Below, piece after piece: positions 1-7,942 of a stretch of 26,946 nt of DNA. This DNA comes from Betaproteobacteria bacterium (lineage in GTDB: Bacteria > Pseudomonadota > Gammaproteobacteria > Burkholderiales > SG8-39). Both the position numbers and the translations under genes were made by a program. The stretch covers positions 1-26,946 of the forward strand of contig JAFAGU010000227.1 in NCBI GenBank assembly GCA_019237595.1, in the 5' to 3' direction. Positions within the stretch are counted from its first letter, which is position 1, and every line of letters starts with the position of its first letter. The notes under the pieces are model-generated. The model searched no databases, was not told where the DNA came from, and saw only the letters and a list, made by a program, of their open reading frames with translations.

Positions 1-845
1 AGCGTCAGGACGTACGGCGCGGCGTTGAAGAGGTAATAGCCGGAGGTGACGCCCACCGACTGGAGCGCCGGCCCGAGCGCCCCGGCGCCGCCGAAGAGCA
101 GCGCCGCGAGGAAGCACTTCACCGGGCTCCAGCGCGCGAAGATTACGAGCGCCACGGCCATGAGGCCCTGGCCGCTCGACAGGCCCTCGCTCCAGCTTCC
201 CGGGTAGTAGAGGGAGAGGAACGAGCCCCCGATGCCGGCGAGGAAACCGCCCGCCGCAGTGGAGAGCGTGCGCACGACGTTCAGGTTGTACCCCATGGCG
301 CGCGCCGCGTCGGAGCTGTCGCCGACCATGCGGATGACCAGGCCCCAGCGCGTGCTGCGAAAGGCCCAGGCGAGGACGAACGCGAGCGCGATGCCGATGA
401 GGAATAGGGGATTGATCTGCAGCGCGGCCTGGAGCTGCGGGAGATCGCTCCACGAGCCGAAAGGAATCGCCTGGAGGTTCGCCGCCTTGGGCTGGATGTA
501 GGGCTTGCCGAGGAAGAAGGCGAGCCCGGTGCCGAAGAGCATGAGCCCGATGCCCACCGCGATGTCGTTGACGCGCGGGAGGTTGCAGATGAGCCCGTGC
601 AGGAGCCCGAGGAGCATGCCTGCCGCGCCCGCGGCGAGGACGCCGAGCCACGGGCTGCCGGTCAGGTAGGAAACGGCGTAGCCGCTCATCGCCCCCATGA
701 CGAGGATCCCCTCGAGCCCGAGGTTGATCCGGCCGCTGCGCTCGGTGATGGCCTCGCCGAGGCTCACGAAGAGGAACGGCGTGGATACGCGCAGGGCGCC
801 GCCCAAAACGGCGATCGGGACGCCCCACCAGCCGATGTCACTCAT
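1..845 (-). CDS. BMP-type (nucleoside-class) ABC transporter permease, 3' end cut by window edge
   Basis: Inner-membrane permease of a nucleoside/sugar-class ABC importer, the second permease of the pair. Translation from the ATG at 845 gives MSDIGWWGVPIAVLGGALR, followed by the segment RINLGLEGILVMGA that is typical of the NupQ/YufQ (BmpC-like) permeases, and then several hydrophobic membrane spans. No stop codon occurs before the window edge, so the C-terminus is missing. Its start overlaps the stop of the preceding permease by 8 nt (ATGAGTGA), so the two are probably translationally coupled. The matching permease at 5907-6833 carries the same landmark (VLNLGLEGMMLLGA). Family is secure; the substrate (purine nucleoside or nucleobase) is inferred from the neighbouring deaminases. 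Confidence 0.88.
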   Translation of the reverse strand, partial: MSDIGWWGVPIAVLGGALRVSTPFLFVSLGEAITERSGRINLGLEGILVMGAMSGYAVSYLTGSPWLGVLAAGAAGMLLGLLHGLICNLPRVNDIAVGIGLMLFGTGLAFFLGKPYIQPKAANLQAIPFGSWSDLPQLQAALQINPLFLIGIALAFVLAWAFRSTRWGLVIRMVGDSSDAARAMGYNLNVVRTLSTAAGGFLAGIGGSFLSLYYPGSWSEGLSSGQGLMAVALVIFARWSPVKCFLAALLFGGAGALGPALQSVGVTSGYYLFNAAPYVLT

Positions 846-1899
846 TGGAGCGGAAAGCCTTGAGGCGGCCGAAGAGCGTCTCGGCGGCGAGGATCGTGAG
901 AAACGCCATGCCCTGGAGCACGAGCACGGTCGCATCCGGCAGGTCGAGCCGGCGCTGGAGCATGCCGCCCGATGCGGCGATCCCTCCGAGGAGCACCGAA
1001 ACCGGAATGATGGCGATCGGGTTCTGCCGCGCGATGAACGCGACGAGGATGCCCGTGTAGCCGTAGCCGGCGATGAGCGAGGCGTTCGCCGTGCCGTGCA
1101 CCGCGCCCACCTCCACCATGCCGGCGAGGCCCGAGGCCGCGCCGCCAAGGAAGCACGCCGTGACGACGAGGCGCGAGACCGGCAAGCCGGCAAGCTGCGC
1201 GGCGCGCGGGTTCCCGCCCACCACGCGCAGAGCGAAGCCCCACGTGGTGTGCTTCACGAGCACGTACACGATGACGCAGAAGACGATGCCGAACGCGAGG
1301 CCCCAGTGAACGTCGAAGCCGGGCAGGGCGCCGAGCATGTTGGCCTCGCCGATCGGATGCGTGGAAGGCTTGTTCAGGCTCGCCGGGTCGCGCAGCGGGC
1401 CCTCGACCATGTGGTTGAAAAGCGCCACCGCGATATAGATGAAGAGGAGGCTGGAGATCGTCTCGTTGACGCCGCGGTACTGGCGCAGCGCGCCGACGAG
1501 CGCCACCCACAAGCCGCCGATCGCCATTCCGCCGAGCGCCATGGCGAGCTTCACGACGAGCGGGTTCATTCCTCCCATCGAGTGGCCGAGGATCGCGGCG
1601 GCGAGCCCGCCGAGGACGAGCGCGCCTTCCGAGGCGATGACCATGAGCCCGGCCTGCGCCGGGAGCGCGACGCAAAGGGCGGTCAGGATGAGCGGCGCGG
1701 CGCGCGACAGCGTGTTCTGCCACGCGAACCCGCTTGCAAAGGCGCCGCGCCAGATGAGGCGATAGACCTCGAGCGGGTTCTGGCCGATGAGCGCCATGAA
1801 CACGCCGAAGAGCACCATCGCCCCGGCGAGGGCGCCGAGCGGGATGAGCAGCGCCTCGGCGGAGGGCCCCAGCAGCCCTCCGCCTCGGGCGGGCGGCAC
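838..1899 (-). CDS. BMP-type (nucleoside-class) ABC transporter permease
   Basis: First permease of the minus-strand BMP-type importer, about 353 residues with multiple membrane spans. It resembles NupP/YufP proteins: a cytoplasmic N-terminus, then GQNPLEVYRLIWRGAF, then a long membrane domain ending ETLFGRLKAFRSNE. Two starts are possible. A TTG at 1926 would overlap the binding-protein stop by 17 nt and has a purine run (GAAGGGG) placed too close to it. The GTG at 1899 has GAGG about 8 nt upstream, overlapping the TGA of the binding-protein gene, and is preferred here. The downstream permease overlaps its stop by 8 nt. It lies in one transcript with the binding protein upstream. It is paralogous to the permease at 4808-5902, which has the same GQNPLRAFRVFF-type landmark. 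Confidence 0.87.
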   Translation of the reverse strand: MPPARGGGLLGPSAEALLIPLGALAGAMVLFGVFMALIGQNPLEVYRLIWRGAFASGFAWQNTLSRAAPLILTALCVALPAQAGLMVIASEGALVLGGLAAAILGHSMGGMNPLVVKLAMALGGMAIGGLWVALVGALRQYRGVNETISSLLFIYIAVALFNHMVEGPLRDPASLNKPSTHPIGEANMLGALPGFDVHWGLAFGIVFCVIVYVLVKHTTWGFALRVVGGNPRAAQLAGLPVSRLVVTACFLGGAASGLAGMVEVGAVHGTANASLIAGYGYTGILVAFIARQNPIAIIPVSVLLGGIAASGGMLQRRLDLPDATVLVLQGMAFLTILAAETLFGRLKAFRSNE

Positions 1900-1909
1900 G
1901 CGAAGTGCC

Positions 1910-3040
1910 TCAGACGGAGCCGACAACCCCTTCGACCAGGTAGTTCATCTGCTCGAGCACGGGCTCGGTCTGCAGGTACGCCGTTCCGGCGGGAATGACG
2001 ACCTTCCCCGTGTTGTCCTTGAGCGGTCCCTTGAAGACCGTGTAGGTGCCCTTCTTCATCTCGGCGAGCGTCGCGTCCGCCTTCTTGCGCGCCGCTTCGG
2101 GAACCGCCTTGCCATAGGGCGACATCTTGACGTAGCCCTCCTTGAGTCCGCCGCGGATGAAGTTCTTGAACGGCTTTCCTTCCTGCGCGTCCTTCGTGAG
2201 CAGCGTGTAGGGCGTGAGCCAGTTCCATTCCGCGCCGGTCAGGTAGCCCTTCGGGGCGAGCGCCGACTGGTTCGCGTGGTAGCCGCACACGTAGATGCCG
2301 CGGCGCTCGGCGGTCTCGACGACCACCTTCGGGCTGTCCACGTGGCAGGTGACGACGTCGACGCCCTGGTCGACGAGGCTGTTCGTCGCCTCGGCTTCCT
2401 TCACCGGCAGCGCCCAGTCGCCCGTGAAGATGAGATGGCAGCTGATCTTCGGGTCGACGCTCTTCGCCCCGAGCGTGAAGGCATTGATGTTGCGCAGCAC
2501 CTGCGGGATCGGCTTCGCGGCGATGAAGCCGATCTTCTTGGACTTGGAGACCGACCCTGCGGCGATGCCGTTGATGTACTGGCACTCGTCGATGTACCCG
2601 AAGTAGCTGCCGGTGTTCTTCGGGTGCTTGCCCTCGGTCCACAGCCCGCCGCAGTGTGCGAAGCGCACGTTCGGGTACTTCTCGGCCATCTTCAGCATGT
2701 GCGGATCGAAATACCCGAACGACGTCGGGAAAAGCAGCGCGGCGCCGTCCTGCTCGATCATCGAGGCCATGACCTTCTGCACGTCCTGCGTCTCCGGCAC
2801 CTTTTCCTGCTCGACCACGCTGATGCCCGGCATTTTCTTGAGCGCGGCGGCGGCCTGCGCCTGGGCCTGGTTGTAGCCGTAGTCGTCCCGCGGTCCGACG
2901 TAGATCACGCCGACCACGAGCTTCTTCGCCTGCGCGAGGCTCACCAGGCTCGCGGCCGGCCCGAGCGCGCCGGCGAGGCCGGCGGCTCCGAGCGCCTTCA
3001 AGGCAGTGCGGCGCGATGCGTTGCGGACGTCGCTGGACAT
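1910..3040 (-). CDS. BMP family (PnrA-like) ABC transporter substrate-binding protein, Tat signal
   Basis: Periplasmic ligand-binding protein of 376 residues from the basic-membrane-protein/PnrA family, whose characterised members bind purine nucleosides or nucleobases. The N-terminus has a twin-arginine signal (SRRTALKAL, Arg10-Arg11) followed by an Ala/Leu-rich segment, so export folded by the Tat route is likely. The mature part starts KKLVVGVIYVGPRDDYGYN, a family landmark, and shows GYFDPHMLKMAEKYPNVRFAH and a C-terminal MNYLVEGVVG. The start is supported by an AGGGAGAAG ribosome-binding site 5 nt upstream. It is the first gene of a minus-strand operon with two permeases; no ATPase gene of this operon lies in the window. 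It is clearly paralogous to the orphan binding protein at 18900-20003. Ligand not determinable from sequence alone. Confidence 0.92.
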   Translation of the reverse strand: MSSDVRNASRRTALKALGAAGLAGALGPAASLVSLAQAKKLVVGVIYVGPRDDYGYNQAQAQAAAALKKMPGISVVEQEKVPETQDVQKVMASMIEQDGAALLFPTSFGYFDPHMLKMAEKYPNVRFAHCGGLWTEGKHPKNTGSYFGYIDECQYINGIAAGSVSKSKKIGFIAAKPIPQVLRNINAFTLGAKSVDPKISCHLIFTGDWALPVKEAEATNSLVDQGVDVVTCHVDSPKVVVETAERRGIYVCGYHANQSALAPKGYLTGAEWNWLTPYTLLTKDAQEGKPFKNFIRGGLKEGYVKMSPYGKAVPEAARKKADATLAEMKKGTYTVFKGPLKDNTGKVVIPAGTAYLQTEPVLEQMNYLVEGVVGSV

Positions 3041-3171
3041 GCTTCTTCTCCCTAATGTTGGTTTACTGAAAGGATCCCCGGCGCCTGTTTATGCACGGGC
3101 CGTGCCAGTGGGCCGCAGTGGGCGCAGCCCCGCGGCCGCACGAAAAGCGCCGCAAAGCAGTGCATGGCGTC

Positions 3172-3204
3172 GCACCCGCCGCCCCGGGGCAGTGCGGCGG
3201 GTGC
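3172..3204. repeat. Perfect 11-bp GC-rich inverted repeat (stable hairpin)
   Basis: The arms GCACCCGCCGC (3172-3182) and GCGGCGGGTGC (3194-3204) are exact reverse complements around an 11-nt loop that itself contains CCCGGG. There is no T-run after it on either strand, so it is not a standard intrinsic terminator. It would fold in the leader RNA of whichever operon is transcribed across it, ending 62 nt before the ATPase start codon. Confidence 0.75.
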
Positions 3205-3237
3205 CGCGCCTCCCCATGGAAGCGCATGGCATGCCTA

Positions 3238-3256
3238 TTGCAAACCGTATTTGCAA
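3238..3256. promoter_or_regulatory. 19-bp dyad, candidate operator
   Basis: TTGCAAA-ccgta-TTTGCAA is a perfect 7-5-7 inverted repeat. It is AT-rich in a GC-rich setting and ends about 10 nt before the ATPase start codon, next to the AAGGGGAG ribosome-binding site. It has the size and symmetry of a dimeric repressor site. The regulator is unknown; no repressor gene adjoins it. Confidence 0.45.
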
Positions 3257-3266
3257 AAAGGGGAGT

Positions 3267-4811
3267 ATGACCACGCCAATCCTGGCCTTGCGAGGCATTC
3301 GCAAGGCTTATCCATCGGTGCTCGCGCTCGACGGCGTGGACCTCGCGGTCCAGCCCGGCGAGATCCATGCGGTTCTCGGCGAGAACGGCGCGGGCAAGAG
3401 CACGTTGATGAAGATCATCTACGGCGCGGTCCGGCCCGATGCCGGCACGATGGAATGGCGGGGGCGCGTGGTGCGCGTCCACAGCCCGGGCGAGGCGCGC
3501 GAGCTCGGCATCGCGATGGTGTTCCAGCATTTCGCGCTCTTCGAGTCCATCACCGTGGTCGAGAACATCGCGCTCGCGCTCGCCGGGCCCTTCGACCTGA
3601 AGGCGCTCGCGAGCCGCATCGCCGAGGTGTCGCAGCGCTACGGGCTGCCGCTCAACCCCTGGCGCCACGTGCACGAGCTCTCCGTCGGCGAGCGCCAGCG
3701 CGTCGAGATCGTCCGCTGCCTGCTCCAGTCGCCGAAGCTCCTCATCATGGACGAGCCGACCTCGGTGCTCACGCCGCAGGCCGTGGAGCAGCTCTTCGGG
3801 ACGCTGCGCACGCTCGCGGGGGAGGGCACGGCGATCGTGTACGTGAGCCACAAGCTCGACGAGATCCGGCGCCTGTGCCACCGGGCGACGATCTTCCGCG
3901 CCGGCCGGCGCGTCGGCGAGGTCGATCCGGCGAAGGAAACGGAGGAGAGCCTCGCGGCGATGATGATCGGCCGCGAATTTCCCCGCATGCAGCGACGCAG
4001 CCATACGCCGGGGGAAGTCGCCCTCGAGCTCGTGTCGCTCTCGGTGCCGGCGGACGGGCCTTTCGGCACGCCGCTGCGCGAAGTGAACCTGCGCGTCCAC
4101 GCCGGCGAGATCGTCGGAATCGCGGGCGTTTCCGGGAACGGGCAGGCCGAGCTGCTGGAAGCGATCACGGGCGAGCGGCTCGTCGCGGATTCCGGCGCCG
4201 TGCGCCTCGCGGGCCAGCCGGCGGGGCGGCTCGGCACGACGCGGCGGCGCGAGCTCGGCCTCGTGCACGTTCCTGAAGAACGGCTCGGCCGCGGCACGGT
4301 TCCGCCGATGTCGCTGAGCGAGAACGCACTCCTCACCGCCTACCGCCACGGCATGGTGCGCCACGGCCTGGTCATGCGAGAGCCCGCGGCGGCGTTCACG
4401 AACGCGTGCATCGAGGGATTCGACGTCCGCTGCGGCGGCCTCGGCGCAAAGGCGCAGAGCCTCTCCGGCGGCAACCTGCAGAAGTTCATCGTCGGACGTG
4501 AGATGAGGCAGAAGCCCAGGCTCATGGTGGTCGCGCAGCCGACGTGGGGCGTCGACGTCGCCGCCACGGCGCTCATCCGCCAGCAGATCGTCGACCTCGC
4601 CGCGCAGGGCGTGGCGGTGCTCATCGTCTCGGAGGACCTGGGCGAGATCCTCGAGACCTGCGACCGCGTCGCCGTCATCGCAGGCGGGCGTGTCTCGCCG
4701 GTGAAGAACGTCTTCGAGACCAGCGCCGAGGAGATCGGCCGCTGGATGGCCGGCATGTTTCCCGGCGGGCCCGCGATGGCGGCGAAGGATGCGGAGCGCG
4801 TCCCGGCATGA
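3267..4811 (+). CDS. ABC transporter ATP-binding protein with two ABC domains (nucleoside/sugar class)
   Basis: Tandem-ATPase subunit of 514 residues that energises a nucleoside-class importer (NupO/MglA/RbsA architecture). Domain 1 has Walker A GENGAGKST (residues 38-46), Q-loop FQHFALF, signature LSVGERQ (138-144), Walker B LLIMDEPTS and switch His in VSHK. Domain 2 has a Walker-A-like GVSGNGQAE lacking the Lys, signature LSGGNLQK and VVAQPTWGVDV; a degenerate second nucleotide site is normal in this class. The ATG at 3267 is chosen because AAAAGGGGAG lies immediately upstream and translation begins MTTPILALRGIRKAYP at the expected place; an upstream extension would run through the hairpin region. 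Its stop overlaps the next permease start (ATGA). It could also serve the minus-strand permeases, whose own ATPase is not visible. Confidence 0.94.
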   Translation: MTTPILALRGIRKAYPSVLALDGVDLAVQPGEIHAVLGENGAGKSTLMKIIYGAVRPDAGTMEWRGRVVRVHSPGEARELGIAMVFQHFALFESITVVENIALALAGPFDLKALASRIAEVSQRYGLPLNPWRHVHELSVGERQRVEIVRCLLQSPKLLIMDEPTSVLTPQAVEQLFGTLRTLAGEGTAIVYVSHKLDEIRRLCHRATIFRAGRRVGEVDPAKETEESLAAMMIGREFPRMQRRSHTPGEVALELVSLSVPADGPFGTPLREVNLRVHAGEIVGIAGVSGNGQAELLEAITGERLVADSGAVRLAGQPAGRLGTTRRRELGLVHVPEERLGRGTVPPMSLSENALLTAYRHGMVRHGLVMREPAAAFTNACIEGFDVRCGGLGAKAQSLSGGNLQKFIVGREMRQKPRLMVVAQPTWGVDVAATALIRQQIVDLAAQGVAVLIVSEDLGEILETCDRVAVIAGGRVSPVKNVFETSAEEIGRWMAGMFPGGPAMAAKDAERVPA

Positions 4812-5902
4812 TCCGCCTGCGCCTCGTGCCGCGCGCCCAGCCCTCGCGCGCGATGCTCTTCGTCGCGCCGCTCCTCGCCATCGCGCTGACGCTGCTCGTC
4901 GGTCTCCTCGTCTTCGCCTGGCTGGGGCAGAACCCGTTGCGCGCCTTTCGCGTCTTCTTCGTCGACCCGGTGAGCGACATGAGCGGCGTCTCGGAGCTCT
5001 TCCTGAAGGCCTCGCCGCTTTGCCTCATTGCCCTCGGGCTCGCGATCGGCTTTCGGGCGAGCATCTGGAACATCGGCGCCGAGGGCCAGATGTACATGGG
5101 CGGCATCTTCGCCACGGGCCTCGCGATCGCCTTCCACGACCGGGGCGGCGCCTGGCTCCTGCCCGCGATGATCCTCGCCGGCGCGATCGGCGGCATGCTC
5201 TGGGCGTCGATCACGGCGGCGCTGCGCGCGCATTTCCACGCGAACGAGATCCTCGTCAGCCTCATGCTGACCTACGTTGCGGACTACGTCGTGAAGTACC
5301 TCGTCTTCGGGCCGTGGCAGGATCCGCAGGCGAACAACTTCCCGATCACCGTCCAGTTCTCCGACAACGCGCTCTTTCCGCTGCTCGCCCAGTGGGGTTG
5401 GGAAGCCTTCGAAGGAACGCGCCTCAATGCCTCCGTGCTGATCACGCTCGCGGCGATTCCGCTCGCGTGGATCTTCATGGAGCGCTCGTTCCTCGGCTTC
5501 CAGCTCCTCGTGAGCGGCCTCGCGCCGGCCGCGGCGCGCTACGCCGGATTCGCGGAGAAGCGCATGGTCTGGCTCGCGCTCCTCGTGAGCGGCGGGGCGG
5601 CGGGCCTCGCAGGCGTCAGCGAGGTGGCCGGGCCGATCGGCCAGCTGAACGACCGGTGGCAGCCGCTCTACGGGTTCACCGCGATCATCGTCGCGGCGCT
5701 CGGCCGGCTGAATGCGATCGGCATCGCCCTCGCGTCGCTCCTCATGGCGCTCCTCTACCTGGGCGGCGAGGCGGTCCAGATCACGCTGCAGCTTCCCAAG
5801 GCGCTCTCGCAGGTGTTCCAGGGGCTGCTGCTCATGTTCCTGCTCGGCTGCGACGTGCTCGTCAACTATCGCATCGGCCGCGTTCCGGCCGCGGCGCTGT
5901 AG
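4808..5902 (+). CDS. BMP-type (nucleoside-class) ABC transporter permease
   Basis: Inner-membrane permease of 364 residues. The ATG overlaps the ATPase stop by 4 nt (ATGA), indicating coupled translation. The sequence opens MIRLRLVPRAQPSRAMLF, then a first membrane span and GQNPLRAFRVFFVDP, followed by WNIGAEGQMYMGG, a strong landmark of NupP/YufP-type permeases. About eight to ten hydrophobic segments follow. It is the partner of the permease at 5907-6833 and a paralogue of the minus-strand permease at 838-1899. Confidence 0.92.
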   Translation: MIRLRLVPRAQPSRAMLFVAPLLAIALTLLVGLLVFAWLGQNPLRAFRVFFVDPVSDMSGVSELFLKASPLCLIALGLAIGFRASIWNIGAEGQMYMGGIFATGLAIAFHDRGGAWLLPAMILAGAIGGMLWASITAALRAHFHANEILVSLMLTYVADYVVKYLVFGPWQDPQANNFPITVQFSDNALFPLLAQWGWEAFEGTRLNASVLITLAAIPLAWIFMERSFLGFQLLVSGLAPAAARYAGFAEKRMVWLALLVSGGAAGLAGVSEVAGPIGQLNDRWQPLYGFTAIIVAALGRLNAIGIALASLLMALLYLGGEAVQITLQLPKALSQVFQGLLLMFLLGCDVLVNYRIGRVPAAAL

Positions 5903-5906
5903 GGCC

Positions 5907-6833
5907 GTGCTCGAGTCCGTCACGCCCCTCGCCGCGAGCGCCGTCGCGCTCGCCATGCCGCTCATCCTCGCCGCGCTCGGCGAGCTCGTCGTCGAGCGCG
6001 CTGGGGTGCTCAACCTGGGCCTCGAGGGCATGATGCTTCTCGGCGCGCTCGCGGCTTTCGCGACGGTGGCGCACGGCGGCGGCCTCGTGCCGGCGATCCT
6101 CGCTGCGGCGGCGGCCGGCATCCTGGCCTCGCTCGCGTTCGGCTTCATCACCCTCACGCTGCAGGCGAACCAGGTTGCCGCGGGGCTTTCGCTCACCATC
6201 CTGGGCGCCGGCGTGTCGGCGTTCGTCGGGCGGCAGTACGTCGGTTTCCGGGCGCCGGCGAGCTTCGAGGACCTGCCGATCCCGCTCTTGAGCAAGGTGC
6301 CTCTGCTCGGGCCGTCGCTTTTCTCGCTCAACGCGCTCGGCTATGCGACGCTTGCGCTCCTTGCCGGCACGGCGTGGTTCCTCTACCGCACGCGCGCGGG
6401 TCTCGCCCTGCGCTCGATCGGCGAGTCGCCGGTGGTCGCTCGCTCGCTCGGCCTGCACGTGAGCCGCGTTCGCTACGGCGCGGTCGCCTTCGGCGGCGCC
6501 ATGGCCGGGATTGCCGGCTGCTACTACGCCGTGGCGCAGTTCAAGATGTGGCAGGAGGGCCTCACCTCGGGCAACGGATGGATCGCGCTCGCGCTCGTGG
6601 TGTTCGCCACGTGGCGGCCGCTTCGCGTGGCCTTCGGCGCGCTGCTCTTCGGCGGTGTCTCGGCCCTCGGGCTCTACCTCCAGGCGATCGGCGTGCAGGT
6701 GTCGACCTTTGCGCTCGCGAGCCTTCCTTACCTCGCGACGGTGGCGGTGCTCGTCGCCATCTCCGCGGACCAGCAGATGATCCGGCGCCACGCGCCGGCC
6801 TCGCTCGGCAAGCCATTTCACGACGACAGTTGA
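5907..6833 (+). CDS. BMP-type (nucleoside-class) ABC transporter permease, GTG start
   Basis: Second permease, 308 residues. A GTG start 4 nt after the previous stop gives VLESVTPLAASAVALAMPLI, matching the short N-terminus usual for NupQ/YufQ-type proteins; only a weak TAGGG precedes it, consistent with re-initiation from the upstream gene. The landmark RAGVLNLGLEGMMLLGA lies near the N-terminus and NGWIALALVVFATWRPLR near the C-terminus. The ORF can be extended upstream only inside the preceding gene, which I reject. It is the same subfamily as the truncated permease at the left edge. Confidence 0.9.
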   Translation: MLESVTPLAASAVALAMPLILAALGELVVERAGVLNLGLEGMMLLGALAAFATVAHGGGLVPAILAAAAAGILASLAFGFITLTLQANQVAAGLSLTILGAGVSAFVGRQYVGFRAPASFEDLPIPLLSKVPLLGPSLFSLNALGYATLALLAGTAWFLYRTRAGLALRSIGESPVVARSLGLHVSRVRYGAVAFGGAMAGIAGCYYAVAQFKMWQEGLTSGNGWIALALVVFATWRPLRVAFGALLFGGVSALGLYLQAIGVQVSTFALASLPYLATVAVLVAISADQQMIRRHAPASLGKPFHDDS

Positions 6834-6857
6834 GCAAACCTCGAAAGGGAGAAAACC

Positions 6858-7940
6858 ATGAAGCTCTGGAAATCGACGATCGCAGCCGCGGCGCTCGCGG
6901 CAGGACTGGGAATCGCCTCGGCCCCGGGGGACGCGGCCGATCCGCTGAAGATGGCTTGGGTCTACGTCGGGCCGCCGGGAGACGGCGGGTGGACTTACGC
7001 CCATGACCAGGGGCGCAAGGCGGTCGAGCAGAAGCTCGGCGGGAAAGTGCAGACGAGCTTCGTGGAGAACGTGCCGGAGGGCGCCGATGCCGAGCGCGTG
7101 ATCCGCGACCTCGCCGCCAAGGGGAACCGGGCGATCTTCACCACGTCGTTCGGCTACATGGAGCAGACGCTGAAGGTGGCGAAGACCTTCCCGAAGGTCG
7201 AGTTCTACCACGCGACCGGTTTCAAGTCCGCGCCCAACGTCACGATCTACAACTCGCGCATGTACGAGCCGGCGTACCTCGCGGGCATCATCGCGGGGCA
7301 CGTCTCCAAGAAGGGCGTGCTGGGCTTCGTCGCTTCCTTTCCCATCCCGGAAGTCGTGCGCAACATCGACGCCTTCACGATGGGCGCGAGGAGCGTGAAC
7401 CCGAAGATCACGACGAAGGTCGTCTGGGTGAGCACGTGGTTCGACCCGAGCAAGGAGCGCCAGGCCGCGGAAACCCTGATCGGCCAGGGCGCCGACGTGC
7501 TGCTGCAGAACACCGATTCCTCCGCCGTGCTCCAGACCGCCCAGGACAAGGGCGTGATGGCCTTCGGCTGGGATTCGGACATGACGGCCTACGCGCCGAA
7601 GGCGCACCTCGCCTCGTGCATCGAGATCTGGGGCGGCTACTACACGAAGGTCGCCGAAGCCATGCTCGCCGGCAAGCCCCTTAAGAGCACCGTCTGGGGC
7701 GGCATCAAGGATGGGATGAACGACCTCGTGAGCGTGAACGCTTCGGTGCCCGACGCGGCGAAGAAGATGGTGGCGGCGAAGAAGGCCGACATCGTGGCCG
7801 GCAAATGGGCGGTCTTCCAGGGGCCGATCGTCGGCCAGGACGGGAAGGTGATCGTTCCCGAGGGCAAGAGCCTCTCCGACCAGGAAATCGACAGCATCAA
7901 GTGGTACGTCGAGGGCGTGGAAGGACAGCTGCCGAAGTAG
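6858..7940 (+). CDS. BMP family (PnrA-like) ABC transporter substrate-binding protein
   Basis: Periplasmic binding protein of 360 residues. A Sec-type signal peptide (MKLWKSTIAAAALAAGLGIA, cleavage probably after about residue 26) precedes the mature start DPLKMAWVYVGPPGDGGWTY, a BMP/PnrA landmark. GYMEQTLKVAKTFPKVEFYHATG and NSRMYEPAYLAGIIAGHVS are further family features. The ribosome-binding site AAGGGAGA sits 6-8 nt before the ATG. It follows the permeases by 24 nt and is followed 2 nt later by adenine deaminase, so import and first catabolic step share one transcript. It belongs to a different branch from the two Tat-exported BMP proteins of the window (C-terminus WYVEGVEGQLPK instead of MNYL..GVVG). 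Confidence 0.93.
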   Translation: MKLWKSTIAAAALAAGLGIASAPGDAADPLKMAWVYVGPPGDGGWTYAHDQGRKAVEQKLGGKVQTSFVENVPEGADAERVIRDLAAKGNRAIFTTSFGYMEQTLKVAKTFPKVEFYHATGFKSAPNVTIYNSRMYEPAYLAGIIAGHVSKKGVLGFVASFPIPEVVRNIDAFTMGARSVNPKITTKVVWVSTWFDPSKERQAAETLIGQGADVLLQNTDSSAVLQTAQDKGVMAFGWDSDMTAYAPKAHLASCIEIWGGYYTKVAEAMLAGKPLKSTVWGGIKDGMNDLVSVNASVPDAAKKMVAAKKADIVAGKWAVFQGPIVGQDGKVIVPEGKSLSDQEIDSIKWYVEGVEGQLPK

Positions 7941-7942
7941 CC

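Larger units (their letters stand above)
3041..3266. promoter_or_regulatory. Divergent control region between two BMP-transporter operons
   Basis: This 226-bp non-coding stretch separates two divergent transporter operons and must hold both promoters. It contains four inverted repeats in a row: a 5-bp stem (3093-3105), a nested 6+4-bp stem (3111-3137), a perfect 11-bp GC-rich stem (3172-3204) and a 7-bp AT-rich dyad (3238-3256). I cannot assign -10/-35 boxes with confidence. No open frame in it looks coding. Confidence 0.7.

Noticed and set aside
697..1998. 433-residue open frame on the plus strand
   Set aside because: It is a shadow of the permease genes on the minus strand, with Arg/Glu/Ala-rich composition and no recognisable domain.
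4340..6331. 663-residue open frame on the minus strand
   Set aside because: It is antisense to the ATPase and permease genes, which have clear family motifs. The translation is low-complexity Arg/Glu-rich, as expected for a shadow in GC-rich DNA.
5862..7607. 581-residue open frame on the minus strand
   Set aside because: It is antisense to a permease and a BMP binding protein that have ribosome-binding sites and family motifs.
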